A stretch of 64,000 nucleotides of DNA, from NCBI RefSeq assembly GCF_947501425.1, contig NZ_CANMVN010000008.1:218166-282165 (forward strand), given 5' to 3'. The stretch is from an uncultured Psychroserpens sp. (GTDB lineage Bacteria; Bacteroidota; Bacteroidia; Flavobacteriales; Flavobacteriaceae). Under the pieces are notes generated by a model that was given only the letters and a program-made list of their open reading frames with translations, was not told where the DNA came from and did not search any database. Shown in pieces: positions 8,313 through 17,763 of this stretch. Every line of letters begins with the position of its first letter. The stretch's first letter is position 1. A program made the position numbers and the translations under genes.

Positions 8313-8398
8313 ATTAATCTCGCATTTTAAAGCGCGTTTATTATAGATTTATCAATAATTAACCAAAATAAATATCAAATTATTAAAATAGACTAAAA

Positions 8399-11032
8399 AT
8401 GATGACAACTAAAAAATGTTACAGTTTATTACTTCTGCTGCTAATGTCAGTTTCAACTGTTATAGCTCAGTCTAGTATATCAGGAAAAGTATCTGATGAG
8501 TCTGGTATGCCTTTAGGAGGAGTTAATATTATTCTTGAAGGGACGACCCAAGGCGCAGTTTCAGATTTTGATGGAAATTACACCATCACAAATGTTGAGA
8601 ATGGCACGTATATTTTAAATGCTACATATTTAGGGTATTCCAAATTTACTCAAAGTGTAACTATTGATGGTGAAAATATAACTATCAATATTTCAATGAA
8701 AGAAGATGCTGAATCACTAGATCAAGTTATTGTTACTGGTGTAACTAATCCGAAGTCTAGAATTGAGTCTAGTGTTTCTGTTACTACTATGCGACCAAAT
8801 GTCATTCAGCAATCAGCACCTAGAACAACAGCAGAAATTTTCAGAACCATTCCTGGAATTCGTTCTGAGTCTTCAGGTGGTGAAGGTAATTCAAATATAG
8901 CAGTACGTGGTGTGCCAGTATCCTCTGGTGGATCTAAGTATGTACAGCTACAAGAAGATGGTTTACCTGTATTGTTATTTGGAGACATTGCTTTTGGTAC
9001 CGCAGATATTTTTACCCGATTTGATTCCAACATTTCAAGAATAGAGGCTATAAGAGGTGGTTCTGCTTCAACATTGTCCTCAAATTCTCCTGGTGCAATT
9101 ATTAATTTGATTAGTAAAACTGGGAAAATAGAAGGTGGCTCCATAGGAACATCTTTTGGATTAGATTATGGAAATTTTAGAACAGATTTTGATTATGGCG
9201 CACCTATTGGTGAGGGTCTATATTTCCATATGGGAGGATTCTACAGAGTAGGTGAAGGTGTTAGAGATGCAGGTTACACTGCAAATAATGGTGGACAATT
9301 TAAATTCAATTTAACTAAAGAGTTTGATAAAGGATATGTTAGAGTGTATGCAAAATACTTAAATGATAGAGCTATCGCTTATTTACCTAATCCAATTAAA
9401 GTAACAGGTACCAATGACGATCCGAACTATGAAAACATTCCAAATTTTGATGCTAATAACCAAACGTTACACACACCTTATTTAGATCAAAATGTTGGTT
9501 TAGGCGCTAATGGTGAATTGAGACGATCTAATGTGAGTGACGGTATGAACCCAATCTCAACATCTTTTGGAATGCAGGCTTCTTTTGAATTAGGAGATGG
9601 TTTTAAGATTACAAATAATGGTAGATTTTCATCTAACAGAGGTGGATTTAATTCTCCTTTTCCTGCTAGTGTCTCAACAGCAAGCGATTTTTTAGCTGGC
9701 GATTTCGCAACAAGTAATGGTTATGACTCACTTGCGTATGCAAATGGAGATGGAGCTGTTAATGGAAATGCCTTAATAACTCCTGTTGTATTATTTGATA
9801 CACAACTAAATAATTTCAATAATTTTATGAACGATATCCGCTTAACTAAAAAGTTTGATAAACTTGATGTTACAGTGGGATACTTTAAAGGAATTCAAAA
9901 TGTTTCTATGTCTTGGTTATGGAACTCTTACTTATTAGAGGCTTCTGGTGAGGACGCAAGATTAATCGATGCTTTAGATGCAGGTGGAAACCCGTTATCA
10001 GTTAACGGACTTGTGGGATATGGTGCTGCTTTTTTTGGTAATTGTTGTCAACGTAGCTATGATACGAAGTATAATACTTCTGCACCTTATTTAGCATTAG
10101 CTTTTGAGGCTTCTGATAAATTAAATTTTGATGCTAGTATTCGTTTCGATAATGGTCAGGTCGATGGATCTTTTGCAGGACCTGTAACATCACAATATGA
10201 TATTAATAATGATGGACAGATTTCCTTACCTGAGCAAACTGTACAATCTATAGATTTAGCAAATGCAACTACCGTAAATTATGACTATAACTATGTGTCT
10301 TTCTCAGTAGGTGCTAACTATTTGCTTAAAGAAAATGAAGCAGTATTTGCACGTTACAGTAGAGGTGGTGCAGCAAAAGCAGATCGTATTTTATTTGCTG
10401 GATTAGAATACACAAACAGTGATAGAATCAACGCTTTAGACTTTATTAATCAAGCTGAATTTGGTTACAAAAGAGGATTTGAAAAGGGAGCACTTTACGC
10501 TACAATATTTTTTGCAAAAACTATCGAAGAAGGTGGTTTTGAAGCGACTTCAAATAGTATAATTGAGAACGATTATAAGTCTCTTGGTATAGAAATTGAA
10601 GGGTCATATAGATTTACTGATGATTTAAATGTTAGAGGTGGACTAACCTTCACAGATGCTGAAATCGATTCAGGAGATAATCAGGGAAATACACCGAGAA
10701 GACAACCAGATTTTATTTATAACTTAATTCCAACCTATACATTTGGAAAAACTAAGCAAAATTCTATTGGATTAAGTTTTATTGGACAATCGAAAGCGTA
10801 TGCTCAAGATTCTAACGAATTGGTAATGCCTGGATTTGTAATTATAAACAGTTTCATAAACTTTGGAATTACTAAAAATTTAAATGCTAATCTATCGGCA
10901 AATAACATATTCGATACATTAGGTATTACCGAATCAGAGGAAGGAAGTATTGTAGAAGGTCAAACCAATTATTTAAGAGTGAGACCAGTTCCAGGACGTT
11001 CTATATCTCTGGGACTTAATTATAGTTTTTAA
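8399..11032 (+). CDS. TonB-dependent outer-membrane receptor, probable sucrose/fructoside importer
   Basis: Outer-membrane beta-barrel transporter energised by TonB. A signal peptide covers about residues 1-24 (ends VIAQ). A CarboxypepD-like regulatory domain typical of Bacteroidota follows (about 25-110: SGKVSDESG, GAVSDFDGNYTI). The plug spans about 115-235 (IRGGSASTLSSNSPGAIINL), then the 22-strand barrel ends in an aromatic residue (LNYSF). At 877 residues it is shorter than SusC proteins and no susD partner follows, so it resembles stand-alone TonB receptors such as the sucrose receptor of the Xanthomonas sux locus. The operators upstream and the sugar genes downstream support sugar uptake. 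The start is the first of two adjacent ATG codons; the second is equally possible. Confidence 0.9.
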   Translation: MMTTKKCYSLLLLLLMSVSTVIAQSSISGKVSDESGMPLGGVNIILEGTTQGAVSDFDGNYTITNVENGTYILNATYLGYSKFTQSVTIDGENITINISMKEDAESLDQVIVTGVTNPKSRIESSVSVTTMRPNVIQQSAPRTTAEIFRTIPGIRSESSGGEGNSNIAVRGVPVSSGGSKYVQLQEDGLPVLLFGDIAFGTADIFTRFDSNISRIEAIRGGSASTLSSNSPGAIINLISKTGKIEGGSIGTSFGLDYGNFRTDFDYGAPIGEGLYFHMGGFYRVGEGVRDAGYTANNGGQFKFNLTKEFDKGYVRVYAKYLNDRAIAYLPNPIKVTGTNDDPNYENIPNFDANNQTLHTPYLDQNVGLGANGELRRSNVSDGMNPISTSFGMQASFELGDGFKITNNGRFSSNRGGFNSPFPASVSTASDFLAGDFATSNGYDSLAYANGDGAVNGNALITPVVLFDTQLNNFNNFMNDIRLTKKFDKLDVTVGYFKGIQNVSMSWLWNSYLLEASGEDARLIDALDAGGNPLSVNGLVGYGAAFFGNCCQRSYDTKYNTSAPYLALAFEASDKLNFDASIRFDNGQVDGSFAGPVTSQYDINNDGQISLPEQTVQSIDLANATTVNYDYNYVSFSVGANYLLKENEAVFARYSRGGAAKADRILFAGLEYTNSDRINALDFINQAEFGYKRGFEKGALYATIFFAKTIEEGGFEATSNSIIENDYKSLGIEIEGSYRFTDDLNVRGGLTFTDAEIDSGDNQGNTPRRQPDFIYNLIPTYTFGKTKQNSIGLSFIGQSKAYAQDSNELVMPGFVIINSFINFGITKNLNANLSANNIFDTLGITESEEGSIVEGQTNYLRVRPVPGRSISLGLNYSF

Positions 11033-11087
11033 TAAATTTTAAGTGTTAACAAAATTTATTGAGTTTTAAATTGATTGATTTGAGTTT

Positions 11088-11123
11088 AGAGTCAATGCCT
11101 TTACATCGCATTGACTCTTTTTT
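11088..11123 (+). terminator. Terminator between TonB receptor and MFS gene
   Basis: A perfect 11-bp stem AGAGTCAATGC / GCATTGACTCT with a 9-nt loop is followed by T6. It may reduce read-through, giving more receptor than downstream enzymes, or mark a second transcript. Confidence 0.8.
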
Positions 11124-11168
11124 CTAAGATTTAAGTACATTACACGTTTTAACGTATTATAAATTACG

Positions 11169-12476
11169 ATGGATATATTAAGGAAACCGAAATTGAGCTT
11201 TTGGCAGATTCTAAACATGAATGTTGGATTTTTTGGAATTCAATATAGTTTTGGACTTCAACAAAGTGCTGTCACTCCAATTTATGATTTCTTAGGAGCT
11301 AGTCCTGATCAAATACCTTTACTACATTTAGCAGGTCCAGTTACAGGTTTACTGGTTCAACCTATTGTTGGAGCTTTGAGTGATAAAACATGGAGTCCAA
11401 GATTTGGAAGACGTAAACCTTTTTTCTTAATTGGAGCCATATTATGTAGTTTAGCATTACTAGCTTTTCCTTTTAGTAGTTCTTTATGGATGGCTGCAGG
11501 TCTACTATGGATATTGGATGCGGGTAATAATACAGCTATGGAGCCTTATCGTGCACTTATCGCAGATAAGTTAGATAAAGACCAACAACCTTTAGGATTT
11601 CAGATGCAAAGTTTCTTTACAGGTTTTGGACAAGTATTAGCTAACTTATCATTATTCGTTTTTCCATTAATTTTTATCGGAACCACAGGGTCTTTGCCAA
11701 CTTGGGTATATGCTTCTTTTTTCTTAGGAGCAGCATGTTCTATAGGAACCATTCTATGGAGTATTAGTAAAACTAAAGAGATCCCTCCTACTGAAGAAGA
11801 ATTAGCTAAGCTTAAAAGTGAAAAGAGAAGCGTTTTAGGTCCGATAATAGAAATTTTTTCTGCCATAAAAGACATGCCAAAAGTGATGTGGCAATTAGCA
11901 TTAGTTTATCTATTTCAGTGGTATGCGCTTTTCTGTTATTGGCAAAACTCGTCCAAAAGTGTAGCCTTATCTGTTTGGAACGCCACTCCTGATAATAAAG
12001 AAGCTTATAGTGAAGCGGTAAGTTGGACAGGTTTAGTAAACGGTTGGTATAATGTTGTCACATTTTTAGTTGCTTTTGCACTGGTTGGATTTGCAAAAAA
12101 ATACAGTCCTAAAAAAGTTCATGCCTTCTGTTTAGTAATTGCAGCGATAGGGTTTTTAGCATTTCCTCATATTGAAAATAAAAACTTACTATTCTTCGCT
12201 ATTACAGGCTTTGGAATTGGATGGGCTAGTATGATGGGTATTCCTTATTTGATGGTTGTTGCTGATATTCCCAAAGAGCGCTATGGTGTTTACATGGGAA
12301 TAATTAACATGATGATTGTAATACCAATGATATTACAAACATTGTCTTTTGGATATATTCTAAAGAATTTTTTAAATAATGACCCTCGTCAAGCCATCAC
12401 TTTTGCTGGAGTATTATTGCTTATTGCAACAGTATGTACACTTTTTATTAAAAGTAAAAAAGTAGAAACAAATTAG
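11169..12476 (+). CDS. MFS transporter, SLC45/sucrose-transporter-like
   Basis: Inner-membrane sugar:cation symporter of the major facilitator superfamily, 435 residues with about 12 membrane segments. The loop between helices 2 and 3 reads GALSDKTWSPRFGRRKPFF, the charged motif of the glycoside-pentoside-hexuronide/SUT branch that includes plant sucrose carriers and SLC45 proteins. It lies between the outer-membrane receptor and a cytosolic fructosidase, so it most likely carries the intact disaccharide from periplasm to cytoplasm. Only 43 bases separate it from the next gene, suggesting one transcript with the hydrolase and kinase. Confidence 0.88.
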   Translation: MDILRKPKLSFWQILNMNVGFFGIQYSFGLQQSAVTPIYDFLGASPDQIPLLHLAGPVTGLLVQPIVGALSDKTWSPRFGRRKPFFLIGAILCSLALLAFPFSSSLWMAAGLLWILDAGNNTAMEPYRALIADKLDKDQQPLGFQMQSFFTGFGQVLANLSLFVFPLIFIGTTGSLPTWVYASFFLGAACSIGTILWSISKTKEIPPTEEELAKLKSEKRSVLGPIIEIFSAIKDMPKVMWQLALVYLFQWYALFCYWQNSSKSVALSVWNATPDNKEAYSEAVSWTGLVNGWYNVVTFLVAFALVGFAKKYSPKKVHAFCLVIAAIGFLAFPHIENKNLLFFAITGFGIGWASMMGIPYLMVVADIPKERYGVYMGIINMMIVIPMILQTLSFGYILKNFLNNDPRQAITFAGVLLLIATVCTLFIKSKKVETN

Positions 12477-12519
12477 TTATTAATAATAATTATTACTTAA
12501 CAGAAAATAAGTACTATTT

Positions 12520-13602
12520 ATGATGAATCAGATTACTGATATCTACCAAAAGAATTTTATAAATGGCATTCGTCATCCACATCTTTATTTGTGGGATTCT
12601 TGGTCTTATGTTGAAGATAACACGATACATTTATATTGTTTAGCTATTTCACGTCATAAAATTAATGGCGAAGAATTGAATCCTAATGAGCGTAATGACT
12701 TTCCGTTTCATATCAGACATTTTATCTCAAAAGATAATGGTATTAGTTGGAAAGATGAAGGCTGTTTTATGAGTCCTCAAGATATTTCAAGTCTTAATTA
12801 CAGAACCATATGGAGTGGTAGTGTTGAGCTTTTACCTAATGGAAAAAAATTAGTAGCGTATACAGGTCTTGAGAATATAGATTCAGGTCGAGATTTTCTT
12901 CAAAGTATTGCCATTGGTATTTCTAATAATGGTTTTACCGTCGATAGTGTTTATGACAAAGTACTATCATCTCCAATAAGAGACTGGAAGGAGATTACAG
13001 AAAAAGGTTATTATCTGGATATTAAAGACCAATTAGGAAGTAATCTTGGTGAAGAAGGAGGTCCTATTATGTCATGGCGTGATCCTTTTATATTCCATGA
13101 TAAAAATGGTGAATTGAATTTATTTTGGGCAGCTAAAGTAAAACCTAGAGTAGGTGCTATTGCTCGAGCAACATTAAAAGCTGTAGGAGATTTTTTTGAA
13201 ATAGAACAATTGCACACTCCAGTCACAGTTCCTGATAAAGATGATTTTACTCAGTTAGAAGTCCCAAAAGTATTATATGACGACCATAAAGATTGTTATT
13301 ATCTTATTATTTCAAGCTGTAATAGATTATATGAAAATCAGCCAGATTCAGAAATAAAAAAAGAAATGAGGTTATATACTTCAAAACATATTGATGGGCC
13401 ATGGACATCTCTTGGTGACAAAATCCTTGGCGAAGAACATTTGTTTGGGCTTACCGTATTAAGATCAGATTTTAAGAACAACCGATTACTCTGTATAGCT
13501 CCATATACTGAAGCAGCAGACAAAGATTTAATGCTTTCTTTTGCACCTGTTTTTTATATTTATTTGAATCCGTTAAGAGTTGAATTTTTAAATCAATTCT
13601 AA
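12520..13602 (+). CDS. Clan GH-J glycoside hydrolase, GH68-like, probable cytosolic sucrose hydrolase
   Basis: Five-bladed beta-propeller fructosidase, 360 residues. The three catalytic carboxylates of clan GH-J can be placed: nucleophile D26 in LWDSW, transition-state stabiliser D188 in SWRDPF, and acid/base E247 in QLEVPKV. LWDSW is closer to the WDSWP motif of GH68 levansucrases/invertases than to the WMNDPNG motif of GH32. There is no signal peptide, so it works in the cytoplasm. That makes hydrolysis of imported sucrose (or a short fructoside) more likely than levan synthesis. It sits 43 bases after the transporter and 4 bases before the fructokinase. Sucrose is inferred as substrate; other beta-fructosides are possible. 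Confidence 0.82.
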   Translation: MMNQITDIYQKNFINGIRHPHLYLWDSWSYVEDNTIHLYCLAISRHKINGEELNPNERNDFPFHIRHFISKDNGISWKDEGCFMSPQDISSLNYRTIWSGSVELLPNGKKLVAYTGLENIDSGRDFLQSIAIGISNNGFTVDSVYDKVLSSPIRDWKEITEKGYYLDIKDQLGSNLGEEGGPIMSWRDPFIFHDKNGELNLFWAAKVKPRVGAIARATLKAVGDFFEIEQLHTPVTVPDKDDFTQLEVPKVLYDDHKDCYYLIISSCNRLYENQPDSEIKKEMRLYTSKHIDGPWTSLGDKILGEEHLFGLTVLRSDFKNNRLLCIAPYTEAADKDLMLSFAPVFYIYLNPLRVEFLNQF

Positions 13603-13606
13603 TTAG

Positions 13607-14509
13607 ATGAACATGAAAGAATCAAAAATCACCTGTTTTGGCGAAGTACTTTGGGATGTCTTCCCAACTCACAAGACTATTGGAGGCGCACCATTAAATG
13701 TAGCTTTGAGATTGAAATCTTTTGGCAATAATGTTTCTATAATTAGTAAAGTAGGAAAAGATAAATTAGGTGATTTACTATTAGAATTCATAAAAGAAAA
13801 AGGTTTAGAAACTAAAAGTATTCAAATAGATCCAGAGTTAAAAACAGGAAAAGTTGATGTTAATTTGGATGAAAATGGTTCGGCTTCCTACACTATAATG
13901 TATCCTCGAGCTTGGGATAATATAGTACTAACTGAATTAGATATAGCATTGGTTGAGTCATCAGATGCATTCATCTTCGGAAGCTTAATAGGTAGAAATA
14001 GCCAGTCTTTAAACACATTGACAGAATTACTTGAACATGCAATCTACAAGGTCTTTGATGTAAATTTAAGACCTCCTCACTATACCAAAGAACTCTTAAT
14101 TGAATTAATGACTCGAGCCGATTTTATTAAATTTAATGATGACGAATTATTAGAAATAAGTGCCTATTTAGGTTCTCCATTAGAATCAATTGAGCAAAAT
14201 ATTTCATATGTTTCAAAAAAAACTAATACTCAACATATTTGTGTGACACAAGGAAAGCATGGAGCTGTTTTATTTTACGAAGATGAGTTTTATTACAACA
14301 GTGGATATTCAGCAAATGTTGTGAATACAGTAGGTGCTGGAGATTCTTTTTTAGCAACAATAATAAACTATTTACTTAAAGATGAGAAACCGCAAAATGC
14401 TATTGACTATGCTTGTGCAGTTGGTGCTTTAGTAACTCAAAACGATGGCGCTACTCCTGAAATTACAAGAAACGAAATCAAAAGTATGATTAACCAAAAG
14501 GCTATTTAA
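13607..14509 (+). CDS. PfkB family carbohydrate kinase, probable fructokinase
   Basis: Ribokinase-fold sugar kinase, 300 residues, expected to phosphorylate the fructose released by the preceding hydrolase. The N-terminal glycine-rich substrate motif is GGAPLNVALRLKSFG (about 26-40). The C-terminal PfkB signature is NTVGAGDSF, with catalytic base D246. The start is four bases after the hydrolase stop, so translation is probably coupled; a second ATG two codons in is an alternative start. It is the last gene of the sucrose operon and converges on the toxin-like operon with a gap of 38 bases and no clear terminator. Confidence 0.88.
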   Translation: MNMKESKITCFGEVLWDVFPTHKTIGGAPLNVALRLKSFGNNVSIISKVGKDKLGDLLLEFIKEKGLETKSIQIDPELKTGKVDVNLDENGSASYTIMYPRAWDNIVLTELDIALVESSDAFIFGSLIGRNSQSLNTLTELLEHAIYKVFDVNLRPPHYTKELLIELMTRADFIKFNDDELLEISAYLGSPLESIEQNISYVSKKTNTQHICVTQGKHGAVLFYEDEFYYNSGYSANVVNTVGAGDSFLATIINYLLKDEKPQNAIDYACAVGALVTQNDGATPEITRNEIKSMINQKAI

Positions 14510-14547
14510 ATAAGCTAACTATATCTTTTCTTGATTTTGAGCTTTAC

Positions 14548-15489
14548 CTAAACACTATAAGGGCTTAAACCTACCGAAAACTCTAATGGATTGCTGGTAG
14601 AAATTTTAAAGCTCAATACACTGTGTATAGGAGGTAAATCATCAACAGTATTTACAGGTTTGGTGAGTTGTTCATATAATTGCATATTACCATCTAATTC
14701 TCTAGCTAGTTTTTTAATTTTCTTAATAGATTGAGTATTATCATTAAATAGTTCAGGAGCATGAAAAAATACAGTTACCACTGGAACATGATTAGTAACT
14801 TTTAAGCTTAATCCTGTTTTAATTTCTGACAAAGCATCTTCATAAGGTTTTGCTCTAAGTGCTGCGATGTGTGATAACAAAAAAAAAGTTTGACTTTGAA
14901 CTTCTCCAATTTTCAACAATTTAAAAAGAATTGCCTCATTGATATATCCAAATGAAAAATAAAACTCAGGATGAGATTCTTTAGAGATGGTATGGCCTAT
15001 TAGTTTAACTTCAAATGGAATTTCATTTAGCATTGGAAAATATGACTCAACAAGATGCCTAGCCCTATTTTGTGTATTGTGTGTGACTTCCTGATAAATT
15101 TTATAATACGTGTTGTCTAAAATATGTCTTACAGACAACCATAAACCAAATTTTTGACTTTTGTCTTTTGCAAAAGGCAATAACTCTGGAAACTTGTTCT
15201 CTAAAGATAGCTTCAGAAGATCATTGAGAAAAGACCACTTATTAGAAGGAGATTCTAGAGCATCTAAAACCTCTATCGTGTAGGACAAAGATGGTGTTTT
15301 AAAATTATAGCTGAACTCAACTGGGTATTGGCTTGGTGTTAGCAAACTAGTATTAAATCCAGAAACTGACCATGATTTAGTCAGTTTCTGGATACTTTCT
15401 TTAAAAGAACCTTGTTCTTTGTCAAAATAAGAACTGTAGATGTTTATAAAGTGATCTATTGGTTTATTAGTCGTATTCATGTCTGTCAA
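14548..15489 (-). CDS. Unknown protein, last gene of the toxin-like operon
   Basis: Protein of 313 residues without signal peptide or membrane segment; no family was recognised with confidence. It is rich in alternating beta strands and helices. The early segment YPVEFSYNFKTPSLSYTIEV and the final LSFKI...FSVGLSPYSV vaguely recall ABBA-fold aromatic prenyltransferases of the DMATS type, but this is a weak impression and no diphosphate-binding Lys/Arg/Tyr set could be assigned. The start codon lies one base after the stop of the 753-residue gene, so the two are translated together. Its fixed place in the operon suggests modification, chaperoning or immunity for the toxin-like proteins, all inferred. 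Confidence 0.75.
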   Translation of the reverse strand: MTDMNTTNKPIDHFINIYSSYFDKEQGSFKESIQKLTKSWSVSGFNTSLLTPSQYPVEFSYNFKTPSLSYTIEVLDALESPSNKWSFLNDLLKLSLENKFPELLPFAKDKSQKFGLWLSVRHILDNTYYKIYQEVTHNTQNRARHLVESYFPMLNEIPFEVKLIGHTISKESHPEFYFSFGYINEAILFKLLKIGEVQSQTFFLLSHIAALRAKPYEDALSEIKTGLSLKVTNHVPVVTVFFHAPELFNDNTQSIKKIKKLARELDGNMQLYEQLTKPVNTVDDLPPIHSVLSFKISTSNPLEFSVGLSPYSV

Positions 15490-15490
15490 T

Positions 15491-17752
15491 TCAACTTAAA
15501 GTTGCAGGGACATCAAATACTGGAGATGTTTGATTTTTCAAAGTCTTCTTAACAGGATTTTGTCCCTTAGTAATATAAACCACTTCCAAATCATACGTTA
15601 CTGTATCTCCATCCTGATAACCTTGTGTGTGATATTTTGAATCCACTTCACTTGTATTCCATTGTATGCCAGTATCTGGCGCAGGAAACGTCTTGGTTGT
15701 TCCATCGGATTTCACAGAAAATTTAGGAATAACCTGAATAGCGTCATAAGTAGCAGTACCCCAATCAATAGATGCTAAATTAACTTCTAAGGTAAAATAT
15801 CGCTGTTTTGCTGATAAAAAAACCGAAGCTGTATTTTGCATCAATTTTTGCGGAGGAATATTAATTTGACCCTCAGCAGCAGTTATAGAAGCACTGTAAA
15901 CCAATGGAGAATTAGCTATTTCCACTCCTATAAACGTCTCATGCCCTATAATATTAGTTCCTTGTTGACTAGGTGTAATGGTAAAAACTGCCGGACTATT
16001 TTTATTCGGATTGTTTGAAACATTGTCAGGGGTTTTGCTCGGATTATCAAACCACATTTTAACGTCAACTTCCAAAATAGGATCGTTAGCAGCTTCTTCG
16101 CCTTTTACAAAAACAATCAAATTGGTCGAACTTACCGCATTTACTGCATCAATAATTTGCTTAAACCCTGTTTCACCTGACTTCAATGGTGCTGAATATT
16201 CTACGCCATTATAGTTATAAGTAACTTTATAATTATACCCATTTGTAATTGGTAAAGGTTGTAAGCTCTGAACCGACTGGACATAAGATTGATCTGCTTT
16301 CTTAAATGTCAATTTCTGGTTAATGTTTTTAAACGATCCTCCTTTTGAATTCACAAAACTGAAATCAACAACAACCTCATCAGGTTTAGGCATTTCATTA
16401 TTATTAAATGCAGGAGTTGCATCAAATTCAACAGACAAAACTCCAATTTGAGCAAGCTTTAAATACTGTTGAACTGTTGTTATATTTTTGATGCTTCCTG
16501 ACATAGCAGGCACACTAGAATCAACATAATTTACTTTATATTCCAGACTCCATTCTGGTCCAGCGGTTGGATCATAAGGTGCCAGAAATATATAACTTTC
16601 ATTCTTTGTGAACTCATAAGTGCTATGAGCTTCTGACAATGTTGGATATTTAACGGTAACAGAGATAGATTTTATTTTTACTGGATTTGATAATCCCTGA
16701 CTTATAGTTCCGCCAGCACTGGGAGAATTGGAGGTGCTAATAGTATGTCCGTCAAATGGCACATTGGCAGTAACAATCATTTGCTGTTGTCTTTTATTGA
16801 CCGTTTTTTCAAAATCTGAAATTGATAATCCCATATCCTGAAATGATGGCAATGTAGCTGTAGGCTGAATAGACCAGTCTACGACCATGTTTTCAGAATA
16901 ATTGGAAGTAAAACTTTCAACTTCACTAATTTTAAAACTTCTACTACTTGTAATTTTTTGTAATGCTATTACTTTTTTTACGGCAGCAGTAACTAAAGTT
17001 GCTAAAGTTGTGTTGGCCCAATCTGTAACTGTTTTCTTTAAACTTTCAGAAGGGTTGTCTATTCCCCAAGTAAGTTCAACATGTGAGGATTGAGACGACT
17101 TCAAAAAGCCTTCAGCAGAACCAGGACTGGTTTGGTCTCCCCAACTATTATATGTTGGCTGCGTCACTTGATAGGTATAAGCTTCGGCTGAATTAAATTT
17201 CAATACTGCAGAAACACTTTGTAATCGTGCTGAAACAGTTAAATAATACTTAATGTTCAAAGCTCCTCCAGATGTTGTAAAACTGGCTTTTAAATTTTTC
17301 ATTTGTGAAGCCGTAAGCTTCATTAAAAATGATGCTGTATCTCCTCCATAGTTTGAAGCCTCTGCAACATAATCAATAGTATCATCACCATCTGCAAAGG
17401 TAACCACAGCTTTACTTCCAGCTTTTAAATCTAAGGTCTGAAAGTTTGGATTTGTTACACCTGGAAATCGAGTAGAATTACCTAATATCTGAGTTTTAAC
17501 TGCGGCCTCAACCTTTGACGGTATGGACAGCTCAACGTCAAATCTACAGAAACCAGAACCATTGTCGGCTCCATCTGTAGCATAAGTGTGAAATTGTATT
17601 GATGGTTTGTTATTATCAAAAACAAATTGTGGTTTTGGAATAATATAAAATGTATTAGGGTCAGGGTTTGGTCCTTTTTGGTCATCTCTGTAAAAGTCCC
17701 AACTATATCCATCTGGATCCTGATACGTGCTTTTTGCGTTGTAGTCTAACAT
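15491..17752 (-). CDS. Large beta-rich protein of unknown family in the toxin-like operon
   Basis: Protein of 753 residues, not recognised. It has no signal peptide, no membrane segment and very few cysteines. The sequence is dominated by short beta strands separated by polar loops (for example FYIIPKPQFVFDN, VELTWGIDN, VVVDFSFVNSKGG, LEVDVKMWFDNP), suggesting several stacked beta-sandwich modules. One helical stretch near 235-265 (ATLVTAAVKKVIALQ) is the exception. It sits between the third helical toxin-like gene (11 bases away) and the 313-residue gene (one base). A role as receptor-binding, scaffold or carrier partner for the toxin-like proteins is possible but rests on operon position only. 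Confidence 0.8.
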   Translation of the reverse strand: MLDYNAKSTYQDPDGYSWDFYRDDQKGPNPDPNTFYIIPKPQFVFDNNKPSIQFHTYATDGADNGSGFCRFDVELSIPSKVEAAVKTQILGNSTRFPGVTNPNFQTLDLKAGSKAVVTFADGDDTIDYVAEASNYGGDTASFLMKLTASQMKNLKASFTTSGGALNIKYYLTVSARLQSVSAVLKFNSAEAYTYQVTQPTYNSWGDQTSPGSAEGFLKSSQSSHVELTWGIDNPSESLKKTVTDWANTTLATLVTAAVKKVIALQKITSSRSFKISEVESFTSNYSENMVVDWSIQPTATLPSFQDMGLSISDFEKTVNKRQQQMIVTANVPFDGHTISTSNSPSAGGTISQGLSNPVKIKSISVTVKYPTLSEAHSTYEFTKNESYIFLAPYDPTAGPEWSLEYKVNYVDSSVPAMSGSIKNITTVQQYLKLAQIGVLSVEFDATPAFNNNEMPKPDEVVVDFSFVNSKGGSFKNINQKLTFKKADQSYVQSVQSLQPLPITNGYNYKVTYNYNGVEYSAPLKSGETGFKQIIDAVNAVSSTNLIVFVKGEEAANDPILEVDVKMWFDNPSKTPDNVSNNPNKNSPAVFTITPSQQGTNIIGHETFIGVEIANSPLVYSASITAAEGQINIPPQKLMQNTASVFLSAKQRYFTLEVNLASIDWGTATYDAIQVIPKFSVKSDGTTKTFPAPDTGIQWNTSEVDSKYHTQGYQDGDTVTYDLEVVYITKGQNPVKKTLKNQTSPVFDVPATLS

Positions 17753-17763
17753 AATATTTTAGT

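Noticed and set aside
8399..11032. SusC of a polysaccharide utilisation locus
   Set aside because: No susD follows, the protein is about 120 residues shorter than usual SusC, and the downstream genes handle a disaccharide.
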